In this document: piece after piece, positions 37,743 through 46,705 of the stretch
How the letters are laid out: every line of letters starts with the position of its first letter
Numbering within the stretch: position 1 is the stretch's first letter
From: Ruminococcaceae bacterium R-25
GTDB taxonomy: Bacteria > Bacillota > Clostridia > Saccharofermentanales > Saccharofermentanaceae
Length of the DNA stretch: 64,000 nt
Reading direction: 5' to 3'
NCBI GenBank assembly: GCA_003149065.1
Contig: QGFZ01000001.1
Coordinates: 1 to 64,000, forward strand
Position numbers and translations under genes: made by a program
Notes under the pieces: generated by a model
Told to the model about the DNA's origin: nothing
Seen by the model: only the letters and a program-made list of their open reading frames with translations
Database searches by the model: none

Positions 37743-38618
37743 ATGGCTAATGAAGTAAAATTATCTTCTATCAAGAAGAATGAGACAGCTCTTAAAGTAG
37801 TTATCTACATTGTCTCGATCTTTTTCTCAATCATGACATTGTTCCCTTTCGTTATGTTGATCTGTAACTCTTACAAGAACACATTCGAAGTTCAGGCGAG
37901 CACATTGTCGCTCTATTCGAAAGAGCCTTTTAAGAACCTTGCATTCAACTGGAAGCAGATTACAAGTAAGGATGCTTTCCACCCTGGCGTAGGTTTCAGA
38001 AACTCCTTTATCGTTGCTACATTAAGCACAATCCTTAACGTATACTTCTCATGCCTCACAGCTTATGCTATTACAGCATATGAGTGGAAGCTCAGAGAAG
38101 GATTCAACGCAATGATCATGGCAGTCATGATGATCCCTGGTACAGTTACAATGATCGGTTTCTTCCAGATGGCTTACAAGATTGGATTGGTTAATAAGCT
38201 TTCAGCTCTTATTCTCCCTTCCATCGCAGCTCCTATGGTTGTATTCTTCATGCGTCAGTATCTGCAGGCTTCCCTCTCAATGGAGATCGTACAGTCCGCA
38301 AGAATCGACGGTGCAGGCGAGTTCAGAATCTTTAACCAGATCGTTATTCCGCTCATGAAACCCGCTATCGCTACACAGGCAATCTTCGCTTATGTTGGTA
38401 GCTGGAATAACCTCTTCTCACCTATGATCCTCCTTACTGACAAGAGTAAGAAGACACTCCCGGTCATGGTATCCTTGCTCAATGGTGATATCTATAAGAA
38501 AGAGTACGGCGCTATCTACTTAGGACTCCTTATCACAGTTCTTCCTCTTATCGTCGTTTACGCTTTCCTCTCCAAGTACATCGTAGAAGGTGTTGCTTTG
38601 GGTGGTGTCAAGTCATAA
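37743..38618 (+). CDS. Sugar ABC transporter permease, MalG/UgpE type
   Basis: A 291-residue second permease subunit. Six helices with the EAA loop SARIDGAGEFRIFNQIVIPL near residue 185. The C-terminal hydrophobic end and VEGVALGGVKS tail are typical of MalG-like proteins. It begins 12 bases after the MalF-like gene and closes the importer operon. Two successive terminator hairpins follow. Confidence 0.95.
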   Translation: MANEVKLSSIKKNETALKVVIYIVSIFFSIMTLFPFVMLICNSYKNTFEVQASTLSLYSKEPFKNLAFNWKQITSKDAFHPGVGFRNSFIVATLSTILNVYFSCLTAYAITAYEWKLREGFNAMIMAVMMIPGTVTMIGFFQMAYKIGLVNKLSALILPSIAAPMVVFFMRQYLQASLSMEIVQSARIDGAGEFRIFNQIVIPLMKPAIATQAIFAYVGSWNNLFSPMILLTDKSKKTLPVMVSLLNGDIYKKEYGAIYLGLLITVLPLIVVYAFLSKYIVEGVALGGVKS

Positions 38619-38667
38619 GGCTTTTAACCTATTTAAGTAGGTTTGTCTCGGATAAACTTTTTACAAC

Positions 38668-38714
38668 ATACTGCGTCTTTGGAAATTGCCTCCCCAAAGA
38701 CGCAGTTATTTTTT
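38668..38714 (+). terminator. Intrinsic terminator after the sugar importer operon
   Basis: The stem ACTGCGTCTTTGG / CCAAAGACGCAGT with a loop of about ten bases is followed by TATTTTTTG. Confidence 0.92.
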
Positions 38715-38774
38715 GCCTGCTTTTCCGTAATCGAAATTGGAGAAGCAAGCATTTATTTTGCTATAAAAGAGCAT

Positions 38775-38815
38775 AAAAAATAAGGACGGGTACTCGAGGA
38801 GATGTACCAGCCCTT
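38775..38815 (-). terminator. Intrinsic terminator of the AraC regulator gene
   Basis: On the minus strand, ATAAGGGCTGGTAC pairs with GTACCCGTCCTTAT (12 of 14 positions) and is followed by six Ts. Confidence 0.8.
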
Positions 38816-38820
38816 ATCCG

Positions 38821-38851
38821 ATAAAAGTGAAAGGAGCACTTTTATTTTTTC
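38821..38851 (+). terminator. Secondary terminator hairpin in the plus direction
   Basis: The 9-bp stem ATAAAAGTG / CACTTTTAT is followed by TTTTTC. It may back up the importer terminator and shield the AraC gene from read-through. Confidence 0.65.
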
Positions 38852-39768
38852 TTTAAACGTCTCATCCTGTTTCTGAACTGGGAAGGTGAGCACCCGTACT
38901 GCTTCTTGAAGCAACGGCTCAAAGAAGTCAGGTTATTGAATCCGCATGACATTGCGATATCACTGATCTGAAGATCTGTGTCGGTGAGTTGCCTTTCGAC
39001 CTCCTTGAGCTTTAAAGTCGTCTGGTAGTCGTTAAATGTCATACCTGTATATTCTTTGAAAAGTCTTGCGAAGTGGAACTTCGAATAGCCAACGTGAGTT
39101 GCTGCTTCGTCCATGGAAACATTCTCAGAACTGTGCATAGCGAGCCATTCAGCAAGTGACTTGAACTTGATATAGACTTCGCGCTGTTTGTCGTTCTGGA
39201 CTACAACGAGGCTGTCTGAATAATCCTTCTTCATGAGCATTCCGAAAACATCCATGAGTTTACTGAAGATGGACATTTCCTTGATCGTTGTCGAATAGAA
39301 GAAGTAGAGGTCGTTGATCTCCATGAATCTCTCGAAAATGAGGCTGTAAACCTCAGGATGCGTTTCGGGAGTAATAAGGAGAGGTTCCTTGATTATTCTT
39401 TTGAATTCTTCGAAGTCAAAGAGACCTTCCAAAAAGTCGATATTAAATAGATATATAAATCTGATACCTGATCTTGTTCCTGCGATCTTATGGAGCATAT
39501 CAGGCGGTACCAGAAGGATTTCTTTTTCCTTAAGGATAATAGTCCTGTCATCGAAAATATAAGTGTAGGATTTTTCGATAGGAATAGTGATCTCAAGACA
39601 ACTGTGCTTATGGACAGGGTAGTCCTCGGAACGGTTGTTGTACCAGATTCGCATGTTTGCGCCGGGAATAAAATCAACTTCTTCTACATCATTGCTGACG
39701 ATTCTTCCGGCAAAGCTGCCGATAGGTTGCTGATATTTGCCCGGAACGGAGTTATCGTTAAACTGCAT
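38842..39768 (-). CDS. AraC-family transcriptional regulator
   Basis: A 308-residue regulator. The N-terminal about 190 residues form a cupin-like sensor (VHKHSCLEITIPI, DRTIILKEKEILLVPPDMLH). The C-terminal two-helix-turn-helix domain (about 205-305) ends MSCGFNNLTSLSRCFKKQYG with CSPSQFRNRM, a clear AraC signature. It lies between the sugar importer and the GH3 gene and is transcribed toward the importer terminator. It probably activates the importer and/or GH3 gene in response to a plant sugar. RBS GGGG at -10. Confidence 0.93.
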   Translation of the reverse strand: MQFNDNSVPGKYQQPIGSFAGRIVSNDVEEVDFIPGANMRIWYNNRSEDYPVHKHSCLEITIPIEKSYTYIFDDRTIILKEKEILLVPPDMLHKIAGTRSGIRFIYLFNIDFLEGLFDFEEFKRIIKEPLLITPETHPEVYSLIFERFMEINDLYFFYSTTIKEMSIFSKLMDVFGMLMKKDYSDSLVVVQNDKQREVYIKFKSLAEWLAMHSSENVSMDEAATHVGYSKFHFARLFKEYTGMTFNDYQTTLKLKEVERQLTDTDLQISDIAMSCGFNNLTSLSRCFKKQYGCSPSQFRNRMRRLKKK

Positions 39769-39948
39769 TATTGATCCCCATATATAAAAGTGAATGTTTT
39801 AATTTTATATACTCAAATTGTCTTTTTCAAGCCTGTTTAGGCATAAAAATAGCAAAATATGTAAAATATCAAGCGGAATCTGACATATATTCATTTCCGG
39901 ATACTGTAAAATCTAAATATCATTTTATAGACAGAGGAGAATACTGCT

Positions 39949-42036
39949 ATGGACAGACAAAAAGCAAAGAAGAGAGCCGAAGAATTAGTTAGCAAAATGA
40001 CCGTGGAAGAGGCTTGTTCGCAGCTCAGATACGATTCTCCTGCAATCGAGAGACTGGGTATTCCCGAATACAACTGGTGGAATGAATCTTTGCACGGAGT
40101 TGCAAGAGCAGGAACTGCAACGAGCTTTCCCCAGGCAATAGGTCTTGGCGCTACTTTCGATACCGAGCTCATGGGTGAAGTAGGCGAGGTATGCGGAAAC
40201 GAAGGCCGTGCTAAATATAATGAATATAAGAACAACGGAGACCGTGATATCTATAAGGGTCTTACTTTCTGGTCACCTAACGTAAACCTTTTCAGAGATC
40301 CAAGGTGGGGCAGAGGCCAGGAGACATATGGTGAAGATCCTGTGCTCATTTCCAGACTCGCTGTTCCTTTTATCGAAGGTTTGCAGGGAGACGGCGAATA
40401 CATGAAGGCTGCTGCATGCGCTAAGCACTTCGTAGTCCATTCAGGACCTGAAGCCGTAAGACACCAGTTCAATGCGACATGTAATGACAAGGATCTCTAT
40501 GAGACTTATATGCCTGCTTTCGAAGCATGCGTTAAGGAAGCAAAGGTCGAATCCGTAATGGGCGCTTATAACAGGACTAACGGTGAGCCCTGCTGCGGAC
40601 ATTCCTATCTTCAGGATGTCATCCGCGATAAATGGGATTTCGAAGGCCACATCGTTTCCGACTGCTGGGCTATAAGAGATTTCCACGAAAACCACAAGGT
40701 AACAAAGACTATAGAAGAGAGCGCCGCATTGGCTCTTAACAAGGGATGCGATCTTAACTGCGGCTGTACTTATATCCATCTCATGAGCGCATATAACCAG
40801 GGCCTCGTTACTGAAGAAACAATCAGACAGGCAGCAGTAAGACTCTTTACCACAAGATTCATTCTGGGCATGTTCGACGAGACTGAATTTGACGGCCTCA
40901 ATTATCTCGATGTCGAATCAAAAGAAAACCTCAAAGTCGCAAAGAGAGCATCTGATGAGAGCATCGTGCTCCTTAAGAATGACGGCATTCTTCCTATCGA
41001 TAAGAATAAGACCAAGGTCATCTCCGTAATCGGCCCTAACGCTGATTCCAGAGCGTGCCTCATCGGTAACTACTATGGAACATCCTCAGAGTACATAACA
41101 GCCTTAGAGGGCATCAGGAACGCCGCAGGAGACGACATGAGGATCCTTTATTCCGAAGGATGCGATATAAGCACTCCTAAGCCTGACTTCCTCTCCCGCG
41201 AGTATCACAGACTCGCTGAGGCAAAGGCTGTAATGAGCAGGTCTGATCTGGTAATCCTCGTCATCGGCCTTAATGAGAATCTTGAAGGCGAAGAAGGCGA
41301 CCAGGGCAACCAGTATAAGTCAGGCGATAAGCCGGATCTTTTATTCCCTAAGACACAGCGAAAACTGATCGACCTGGTAATCGCTTCAGGCAAGCCTTTC
41401 ATCACCGTAGTTATGGCCGGATCAGCAATGGACTTAAGCGTTCTTAACGATAAATCTTCTGCGATCCTTCAGGCATGGTATCCGGGCGCAAGGGGCGGCC
41501 AGTCTATTGGTGACATTTTATTCGGCAAGGTTAATCCTTCGGGTAAACTCCCTGTTACTTTCTATAAGGACACAAACGATCTTCCTGACTTTGAGGATTA
41601 CTCAATGAAGGGCAGGACATACCGTTATCTTGAGACAGAGCCTCTCTATCCGTTCGGCTACGGTCTTACATACGGAAAGATGGATATCACATCTGTTGAG
41701 CACGAAGGCGATAGGGAAAACGGCGTGAAGATCACTGTTGATGTTAAGAACTCCGGCGATATCGCCGCAACTGAAGTCGTTCAGGTCTATTTGAAGGCTG
41801 AAGATCCCAATGAAGTAAAGAATACAAGGCTCGCCGGTTTTGCCAGAATTACGATTGGTGCAGGTGAGACAGGCACAGCTGAAATAACCATTTCTCCTGA
41901 GAGCTTCAAAGTCGTAAACGAGAAGGGTGAGAAGGTTCCGGCAGCAGGAATTGTTAATTTCTACGTTGCGTTTGGCCAGCCTGACAGCCTTACAGAGTCC
42001 TTAACAGGCAAGAAGGCATTTACTTTCGCGATCTGA
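39949..42036 (+). CDS. Glycoside hydrolase family 3 (beta-xylosidase/glucosidase type), cytoplasmic
   Basis: A 695-residue GH3 enzyme. The N-terminal barrel contains WWNESLHGVARAG and the catalytic nucleophile D238 in HIVSDCWAI, with KHF (159-161) and NRT (208-210) substrate-site residues. The alpha/beta-sandwich domain (about 320-560) carries VIGPNADSR and the Fn3-like domain closes the protein (about 595-690). The SDC signature with C239 resembles beta-xylosidases of the GH3 class. Without a signal peptide it would act on imported xylo-oligosaccharides. RBS AGGAG precedes the ATG. The activity is inferred; beta-glucosidase or alpha-arabinofuranosidase activity cannot be ruled out. Confidence 0.93.
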   Translation: MDRQKAKKRAEELVSKMTVEEACSQLRYDSPAIERLGIPEYNWWNESLHGVARAGTATSFPQAIGLGATFDTELMGEVGEVCGNEGRAKYNEYKNNGDRDIYKGLTFWSPNVNLFRDPRWGRGQETYGEDPVLISRLAVPFIEGLQGDGEYMKAAACAKHFVVHSGPEAVRHQFNATCNDKDLYETYMPAFEACVKEAKVESVMGAYNRTNGEPCCGHSYLQDVIRDKWDFEGHIVSDCWAIRDFHENHKVTKTIEESAALALNKGCDLNCGCTYIHLMSAYNQGLVTEETIRQAAVRLFTTRFILGMFDETEFDGLNYLDVESKENLKVAKRASDESIVLLKNDGILPIDKNKTKVISVIGPNADSRACLIGNYYGTSSEYITALEGIRNAAGDDMRILYSEGCDISTPKPDFLSREYHRLAEAKAVMSRSDLVILVIGLNENLEGEEGDQGNQYKSGDKPDLLFPKTQRKLIDLVIASGKPFITVVMAGSAMDLSVLNDKSSAILQAWYPGARGGQSIGDILFGKVNPSGKLPVTFYKDTNDLPDFEDYSMKGRTYRYLETEPLYPFGYGLTYGKMDITSVEHEGDRENGVKITVDVKNSGDIAATEVVQVYLKAEDPNEVKNTRLAGFARITIGAGETGTAEITISPESFKVVNEKGEKVPAAGIVNFYVAFGQPDSLTESLTGKKAFTFAI

Positions 42037-42071
42037 CAAGAATCCAATAAACAGCAGGTATTTGGGCTTGG

Positions 42072-42665
42072 TTACCATCCGAATACCAGTGTGAGGAACA
42101 TATCTCCGAATAATGCAGCTGCACCGAGTCCATATGCAAGGAACGGTGCAAGCTTCATTTTGGAATGACGGTTTGCTTTCTTCCGGAGGAGAAGATAGAT
42201 TGAATATAAGCCTGCGGAAAAGATGCCTATCAGAGTTCCGGCTATCATATATCTCCAACCGAGATATAAGCCTGCGGCAGCCATGAGTTTTATGTCGCCT
42301 CCGCCGAATGCTCCTTTTATCATAAGAGATATAAGCAGCATCGGTACCGAAAAGCAGACAGCACCGATCAAGTGACTTGAAATACTTCCCAAGGATATTG
42401 TCTCAGTTGCAAAAAAGCTTATGACAGCTAGAACTGCAATCAAAATGACTATCAGATCAGGGACAATGCCTTTATTGATATCGGCTGATGCACATGCAAC
42501 AAGCAGCAACAAGAATATTGTGGTCAGTATACCGTGAACATTAAGGCCGCAGACATAAAGCCCTGCAAAAACAGCAACCGCCGCAAATATATAAAACACT
42601 GGCGACGGAATGCTTTTAAGGTCTTTTATGAGTCCGTTTGAAGCTTTCGGCGTATCAGTCGTCAT
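42072..42665 (-). CDS. Prepilin peptidase (A24), protease domain only
   Basis: A 197-residue membrane aspartic protease that should cleave prepilin leaders at the membrane inner face. Both A24 catalytic aspartates are present: D62 in SADINKGIVPD and D124 in GGGDIKLMAAAG. About six helices. It lacks the N-terminal N-methylating domain and the CxxC pairs of full-length PilD. The ATG at 42665 overlaps the last 11 bases of the ATPase gene. A second homologue at 60944 has the complementary features. It ends the minus-strand pilus assembly operon. Confidence 0.9.
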   Translation of the reverse strand: MTTDTPKASNGLIKDLKSIPSPVFYIFAAVAVFAGLYVCGLNVHGILTTIFLLLLVACASADINKGIVPDLIVILIAVLAVISFFATETISLGSISSHLIGAVCFSVPMLLISLMIKGAFGGGDIKLMAAAGLYLGWRYMIAGTLIGIFSAGLYSIYLLLRKKANRHSKMKLAPFLAYGLGAAALFGDMFLTLVFGW

Positions 42666-44340
42666 AGTAGGCGACACGCTCAAGTTCTTCAAATGAAGTA
42701 ATGCCTTGTTCTACAAGAGAGATCGCAGCCTGCTTTAAGGTCTGCATGTTCTGATTCTTTACGGCATAATCTTTCATCTCTTCAGATTCTGCACCGGAAG
42801 TGATGAGTTTACGCATATGCTTATCAACAACAAGAACTTCATGAATAGCGGTTCTTCCGAGATAGCCTGAACCATGACACTGGCTGCAACCAACACCTCT
42901 TTTTGCAGTAGGAATGTCATGTCCTACGAATTCTATCTGTCTTTCAGTAAGAGGTTCCGGTCTAGCGCAGTATGGACAGATCTTACGCATAAGTCTCTGT
43001 GCTATTACACCGACCAGAGCGGAGGACAGCATGTAAGGCTCAGCACCGATATCAACGAGTCTTACGATCGTAGATGCTGCGTCATTGGTGTGAAGTGTAG
43101 ACAAAACCAAGTGACCTGTAACGGCTGCTCTGATGGATATGGAAGCTGTCTCAGCATCACGCGTCTCACCGACCATGATTACGTCAGGGTCCTGACGCAT
43201 GAGAGCTCTTAATCCTACTTCGAATGTGAGTCCTGCAGTAGGGTGGACCTGTACCTGGTTAAGACGGGGCAGATTCTTCTCTACAGGGTCTTCAATAGTG
43301 CTGATATTAATAGGCTTCTGTGAAAGCGATTCAAGAGCCATGTAAAGCGTTGTAGACTTACCTGAACCCGTAGGACCTGTGATGTAGATCAAACCGTTAG
43401 GTGACATGAGCATGGAAAGGAACTTCTTGTAGTTGTCGGGAGTCATACCGAATGTCTGGTTGTTATCGATATGAACAGCGGAGAGGATGAGTCTCATAAC
43501 GACTTTCTCGCCGAAAACTGTAGGAATTACGTTAACACGAACGTTTACGATCTGTCCCTGAATTCTTACACGGAAATGTCCGTCTTGCGGGATACGTCTT
43601 TCGGCGATATCCATCTCGCCCATGATCTTAATTCTTGCAACGAGTGAATCCTGAACGTTTTTCTGCAGCTGTATATAATCGATGAGAGTACCATCGATAC
43701 GCATTCTTACGACGACGTTCTGTTCGAAAGGTTCTATGTGAACATCGGAAGCATTATCCTGGAATGCTTTATCAAGCAGTGAGTTAACAAGGTTGATGAT
43801 AGGAGCATCGTCAGCACCTGCACTTGTATCGATGACAAGTTCATCAAAACTTACACCTGCTGTGTTGGCATTGGCGTTTTCAGCTGCCATCTGAGCCTTG
43901 ATGCCTGCATACTGATAATCGATTGCCGATTTAAGAACATGTTCCTGTGCGATAACAGTCCTTACAGGCATACCGATAGTCTGTCTTATATCCTCAATAG
44001 CATAAAGGTTAAGCGGGTCATTAACAGCGAGGATTACTTCTCCATTGTCCTGAGCGATAGGAAGCATGACATACTGCTCTGCCATCTGCTTAGGGATGAG
44101 CTTTACGGTCTCGGGATCGATTGCATATGAGCTTAAATCGACAACATGGGTTCCGAGTCTGTTTGCGAGAGCAGAGAGCATCTGTTCTTCTGTAACATAA
44201 CCTAATTCTATGAGAACCTGACCGATTCTTTTACCGCCGGTTTGTTTTTGAATTCCAAGAGCCTCTTTGAGCTGGGCATCGCTTACATATCCGGCTTGGA
44301 CCAAAAGGTCACCAATACGAATCTTTGAATTATCTGCCAT
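42655..44340 (-). CDS. pilB: Type IV pilus extension ATPase, PilB/GspE type, with MshEN domain
   Basis: A 561-residue ATPase that powers pilin polymerisation at the cytoplasmic base. The N-terminal MshEN-like region has two similar motifs, RIGDLLVQAGYVSDAQL (8-24) and RIGQVLIELGYVTEEQM (38-54), a pattern associated with cyclic-di-GMP binding in MshE and PilB relatives. Walker A is GPTGSGKST (322-330), followed by the Asp box, Walker B (DPDVIMVGETRD) and the His box (HLVLSTLHTND). Zinc-binding CPYC (455-458) and CSQC (485-488) complete the GspE class. No retraction ATPase (PilT) gene is present in the window. Start follows GGAGGG. It overlaps the peptidase gene. Confidence 0.95.
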   Translation of the reverse strand: MADNSKIRIGDLLVQAGYVSDAQLKEALGIQKQTGGKRIGQVLIELGYVTEEQMLSALANRLGTHVVDLSSYAIDPETVKLIPKQMAEQYVMLPIAQDNGEVILAVNDPLNLYAIEDIRQTIGMPVRTVIAQEHVLKSAIDYQYAGIKAQMAAENANANTAGVSFDELVIDTSAGADDAPIINLVNSLLDKAFQDNASDVHIEPFEQNVVVRMRIDGTLIDYIQLQKNVQDSLVARIKIMGEMDIAERRIPQDGHFRVRIQGQIVNVRVNVIPTVFGEKVVMRLILSAVHIDNNQTFGMTPDNYKKFLSMLMSPNGLIYITGPTGSGKSTTLYMALESLSQKPINISTIEDPVEKNLPRLNQVQVHPTAGLTFEVGLRALMRQDPDVIMVGETRDAETASISIRAAVTGHLVLSTLHTNDAASTIVRLVDIGAEPYMLSSALVGVIAQRLMRKICPYCARPEPLTERQIEFVGHDIPTAKRGVGCSQCHGSGYLGRTAIHEVLVVDKHMRKLITSGAESEEMKDYAVKNQNMQTLKQAAISLVEQGITSFEELERVAYYDD

Positions 44341-44343
44341 TTA

Positions 44344-45177
44344 TCAACCCTCCGCTTCAGCAACTGCATCTGATACAGCTGTTTCATAGTCAGTGATATC
44401 TGCCATATACAGGTTTACGCTGATCTTAAGTCTTGCATTTCCGGAATCAACGAGTTCCTTATAACCTGTTTCGGGATCGATCTGTTCTATCTTAGTTTTT
44501 TCCCATTCAAAGCTTGTGATACGAACAGAAGGCTTGGTGCAAAGATCGTCAATGAGTGCCTGGCAATCTTTTTGTTTTCCGGTAACTACGAGAGTCAGAT
44601 TAGCGCACTGTACTCCTGATGACGAAGTTGACTTGCTTTTGTTTCTGGCAGTTTCGTAAGGAGAAATAAGTGAATCTACAGTTGTAGTTTTAGTTGTTGA
44701 CGAAGCCGTGTTGCTGCCTGATGGAGTGGGAGTAGCGGTTGTAGAGATTTCGACTTTAGTATCACTCTTAGAACTGCTATCATTTGCTAAAGAAGAATAA
44801 ATATATGGTATTTCTTCAACCGCTGCTGAAGGCATTTTAATGGTCAGGTTCTCTGAGAAGAGACCTGATTTTAAAACATAAGATGTGACCATTCGATCGA
44901 TCTCTGAACTGTTCATAAGAGGATAAAAGTCAGAAGTGGATTCTTTGAAATCACTTACAGTCTTGTTATAAATATCTTCTCCGCTGGTCAAATTGATAAG
45001 CTTATTCTTGTATTGGCTTTGGGTTAATTGAGCCTGTTCGATCTTGTCGCTGGTAGCCATTATAGATTTAATATTCGGCCTTATCAGGTACCAGACAAAT
45101 ACAAATACCAATCCTGCGAAAAGAACTACAGCAATAGTCATCTTATCTTTTTTGCTGAGGTTTGTCTGCATAGCCAT
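44344..45177 (-). CDS. PilO-like type IV pilus alignment protein
   Basis: A 277-residue bitopic membrane protein. A single helix (about 14-33) is followed by a periplasm-side coiled-coil region (about 38-75) and a ferredoxin-like domain, the layout of PilO. The linker between (about 125-190) is low-complexity Ser/Thr. It lies between the PilM-PilN-like protein and the ATPase, where PilO is expected. Sequence match to PilO is weak, so assignment rests on architecture and context. Confidence 0.8.
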   Translation of the reverse strand: MAMQTNLSKKDKMTIAVVLFAGLVFVFVWYLIRPNIKSIMATSDKIEQAQLTQSQYKNKLINLTSGEDIYNKTVSDFKESTSDFYPLMNSSEIDRMVTSYVLKSGLFSENLTIKMPSAAVEEIPYIYSSLANDSSSKSDTKVEISTTATPTPSGSNTASSTTKTTTVDSLISPYETARNKSKSTSSSGVQCANLTLVVTGKQKDCQALIDDLCTKPSVRITSFEWEKTKIEQIDPETGYKELVDSGNARLKISVNLYMADITDYETAVSDAVAEAEG

Positions 45178-45178
45178 A

Positions 45179-46675
45179 TCAGTTTACCTCCTCGTTGGTT
45201 GCTGCATCTTGCGCTGTATCATTGGCTGCAAGAGTGCAAACGACATTGATCTGCCAATACTCACCTTTAGAGTCAATAGCATAACCTGTATAGTCAACGT
45301 TTTCGAAAATATCCATTGAAAGCAATTCTGCAATAAACTGGTTGATATCTTCAACCTCAGGAGATGATGCGGTAATTTTGAAAATGCCGGTTGTTGCATT
45401 ATAAGAATCAAAGCTAACATCAACATCATACTTCTTGGCAGCGGACTTGATCTTTTCATTAATTGAAGAATCAGGAACAGGATATGAATTTAGATATTGA
45501 TCCAATAAATCAACACCTCCCTGAATCTCACCCATCTCTGCCATATTGTCATACATAGAATCGTATTCGGCGACTTTTATTTTGGTGTTAGAGTTATTAA
45601 TGTATTGTTCTATCGCTTTAAGTTCAGAACTCTTGATTGCCTTGAAGGTAGCAGTTCCAGCATAGACTAAAACGAGAACTCCCATTATAGCTGCGAAAGG
45701 AATAATGAGTTTTTTCATTCCGCCTGCACCGCTCTTCTTTTTCTCCGACTGTTTTGAACTCGTGAGGATAGAGACACCATCGTTTATTTTGCGAAGGCCA
45801 GCAATCGGATAAATAAAGAAAGGATACTGGGAAGGATCATTTGCAATAGATGTTCCTGAAGGCGGCTGGGCAATTGAAATGTCAGCAGCGCTATCAATGT
45901 TGATAATGTCATTCGCCAATTGACTGACTTGATTATAAGTAAGACCGCAGAACATGATATCCTTAACCGTTTCAGTTAAGTGCTGTGCTGAAGTAAACTG
46001 TCTGATAGAAGAAATAGATGAATAGATCTCACGTGCAAACTCCGGTGTGCCTGGTTGAGCAAACACACGTGAAGTGGAGTCATAATAGTACTTTCCTTCT
46101 GCAAAGAAAATAGTAACAAGAGACTTTCCGTCAAGGATCATGTAGAGCAGAGTTTTGCCCTTTGCCTGCTTAGTAAAAAATTCAGTGGCAATTTGTACAC
46201 CATTATGAATCGTTTTCAACTTAAGACCGGCATTAGTAAAGATGTCAATGTATTTCTTAACAAAATCATTCTCAGCTGTCTCATAAACAACATGCTGTGT
46301 CTTAGCTTTATTATCCTTTGAAACTACATACCAGCCGGTAATGGGATTCTGGAATCTGCCGTACTCAGAATCACGTGTCTCGCGGTCAATGAAATCGGTA
46401 GTTTTCTTTTCAGGGAGTATAGGCGCATCAACTCTGTTAGCTCTCAGCTGAGGGCTGTTGATGATCAGCGTTACTTCCGACTTGGGGAGTTTGTTTGACT
46501 GCCAAGCCAGTTTTAAAGTTTCAGTTACACGTTCCTGATCCATTACAACGCCATTCAGAACAGCACCTTCCGGGAGAGGGGCAGATATCAGTTTTGATAC
46601 TTTAACACCGTCTCCGTTAGGTGATCCCGATGCTATCTGGATGTTGGTATTCGACAGAAATACTACTTCAGACAT
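45179..46675 (-). CDS. PilM-PilN-like fusion protein
   Basis: A 498-residue protein. The N-terminal about 300 residues look like an actin-like PilM/GspL cytoplasmic domain (start VVFLSNTNIQIASGS, then YMILDGKSLVTIFFAEG). A basic linker (KQSEKKKS) leads to a single transmembrane helix (about 321-343) and a C-terminal extracytoplasmic ferredoxin-like domain, the architecture of PilN. In most type IV pilus systems PilM and PilN are separate proteins that bind each other; here they appear to be one chain. The gene lies between pilC and the PilO-like gene. Confidence 0.8.
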   Translation of the reverse strand: MSEVVFLSNTNIQIASGSPNGDGVKVSKLISAPLPEGAVLNGVVMDQERVTETLKLAWQSNKLPKSEVTLIINSPQLRANRVDAPILPEKKTTDFIDRETRDSEYGRFQNPITGWYVVSKDNKAKTQHVVYETAENDFVKKYIDIFTNAGLKLKTIHNGVQIATEFFTKQAKGKTLLYMILDGKSLVTIFFAEGKYYYDSTSRVFAQPGTPEFAREIYSSISSIRQFTSAQHLTETVKDIMFCGLTYNQVSQLANDIINIDSAADISIAQPPSGTSIANDPSQYPFFIYPIAGLRKINDGVSILTSSKQSEKKKSGAGGMKKLIIPFAAIMGVLVLVYAGTATFKAIKSSELKAIEQYINNSNTKIKVAEYDSMYDNMAEMGEIQGGVDLLDQYLNSYPVPDSSINEKIKSAAKKYDVDVSFDSYNATTGIFKITASSPEVEDINQFIAELLSMDIFENVDYTGYAIDSKGEYWQINVVCTLAANDTAQDAATNEEVN

Positions 46676-46705
46676 TTGTTTTGTTTCCTTTCATTTATTG
46701 CAATA

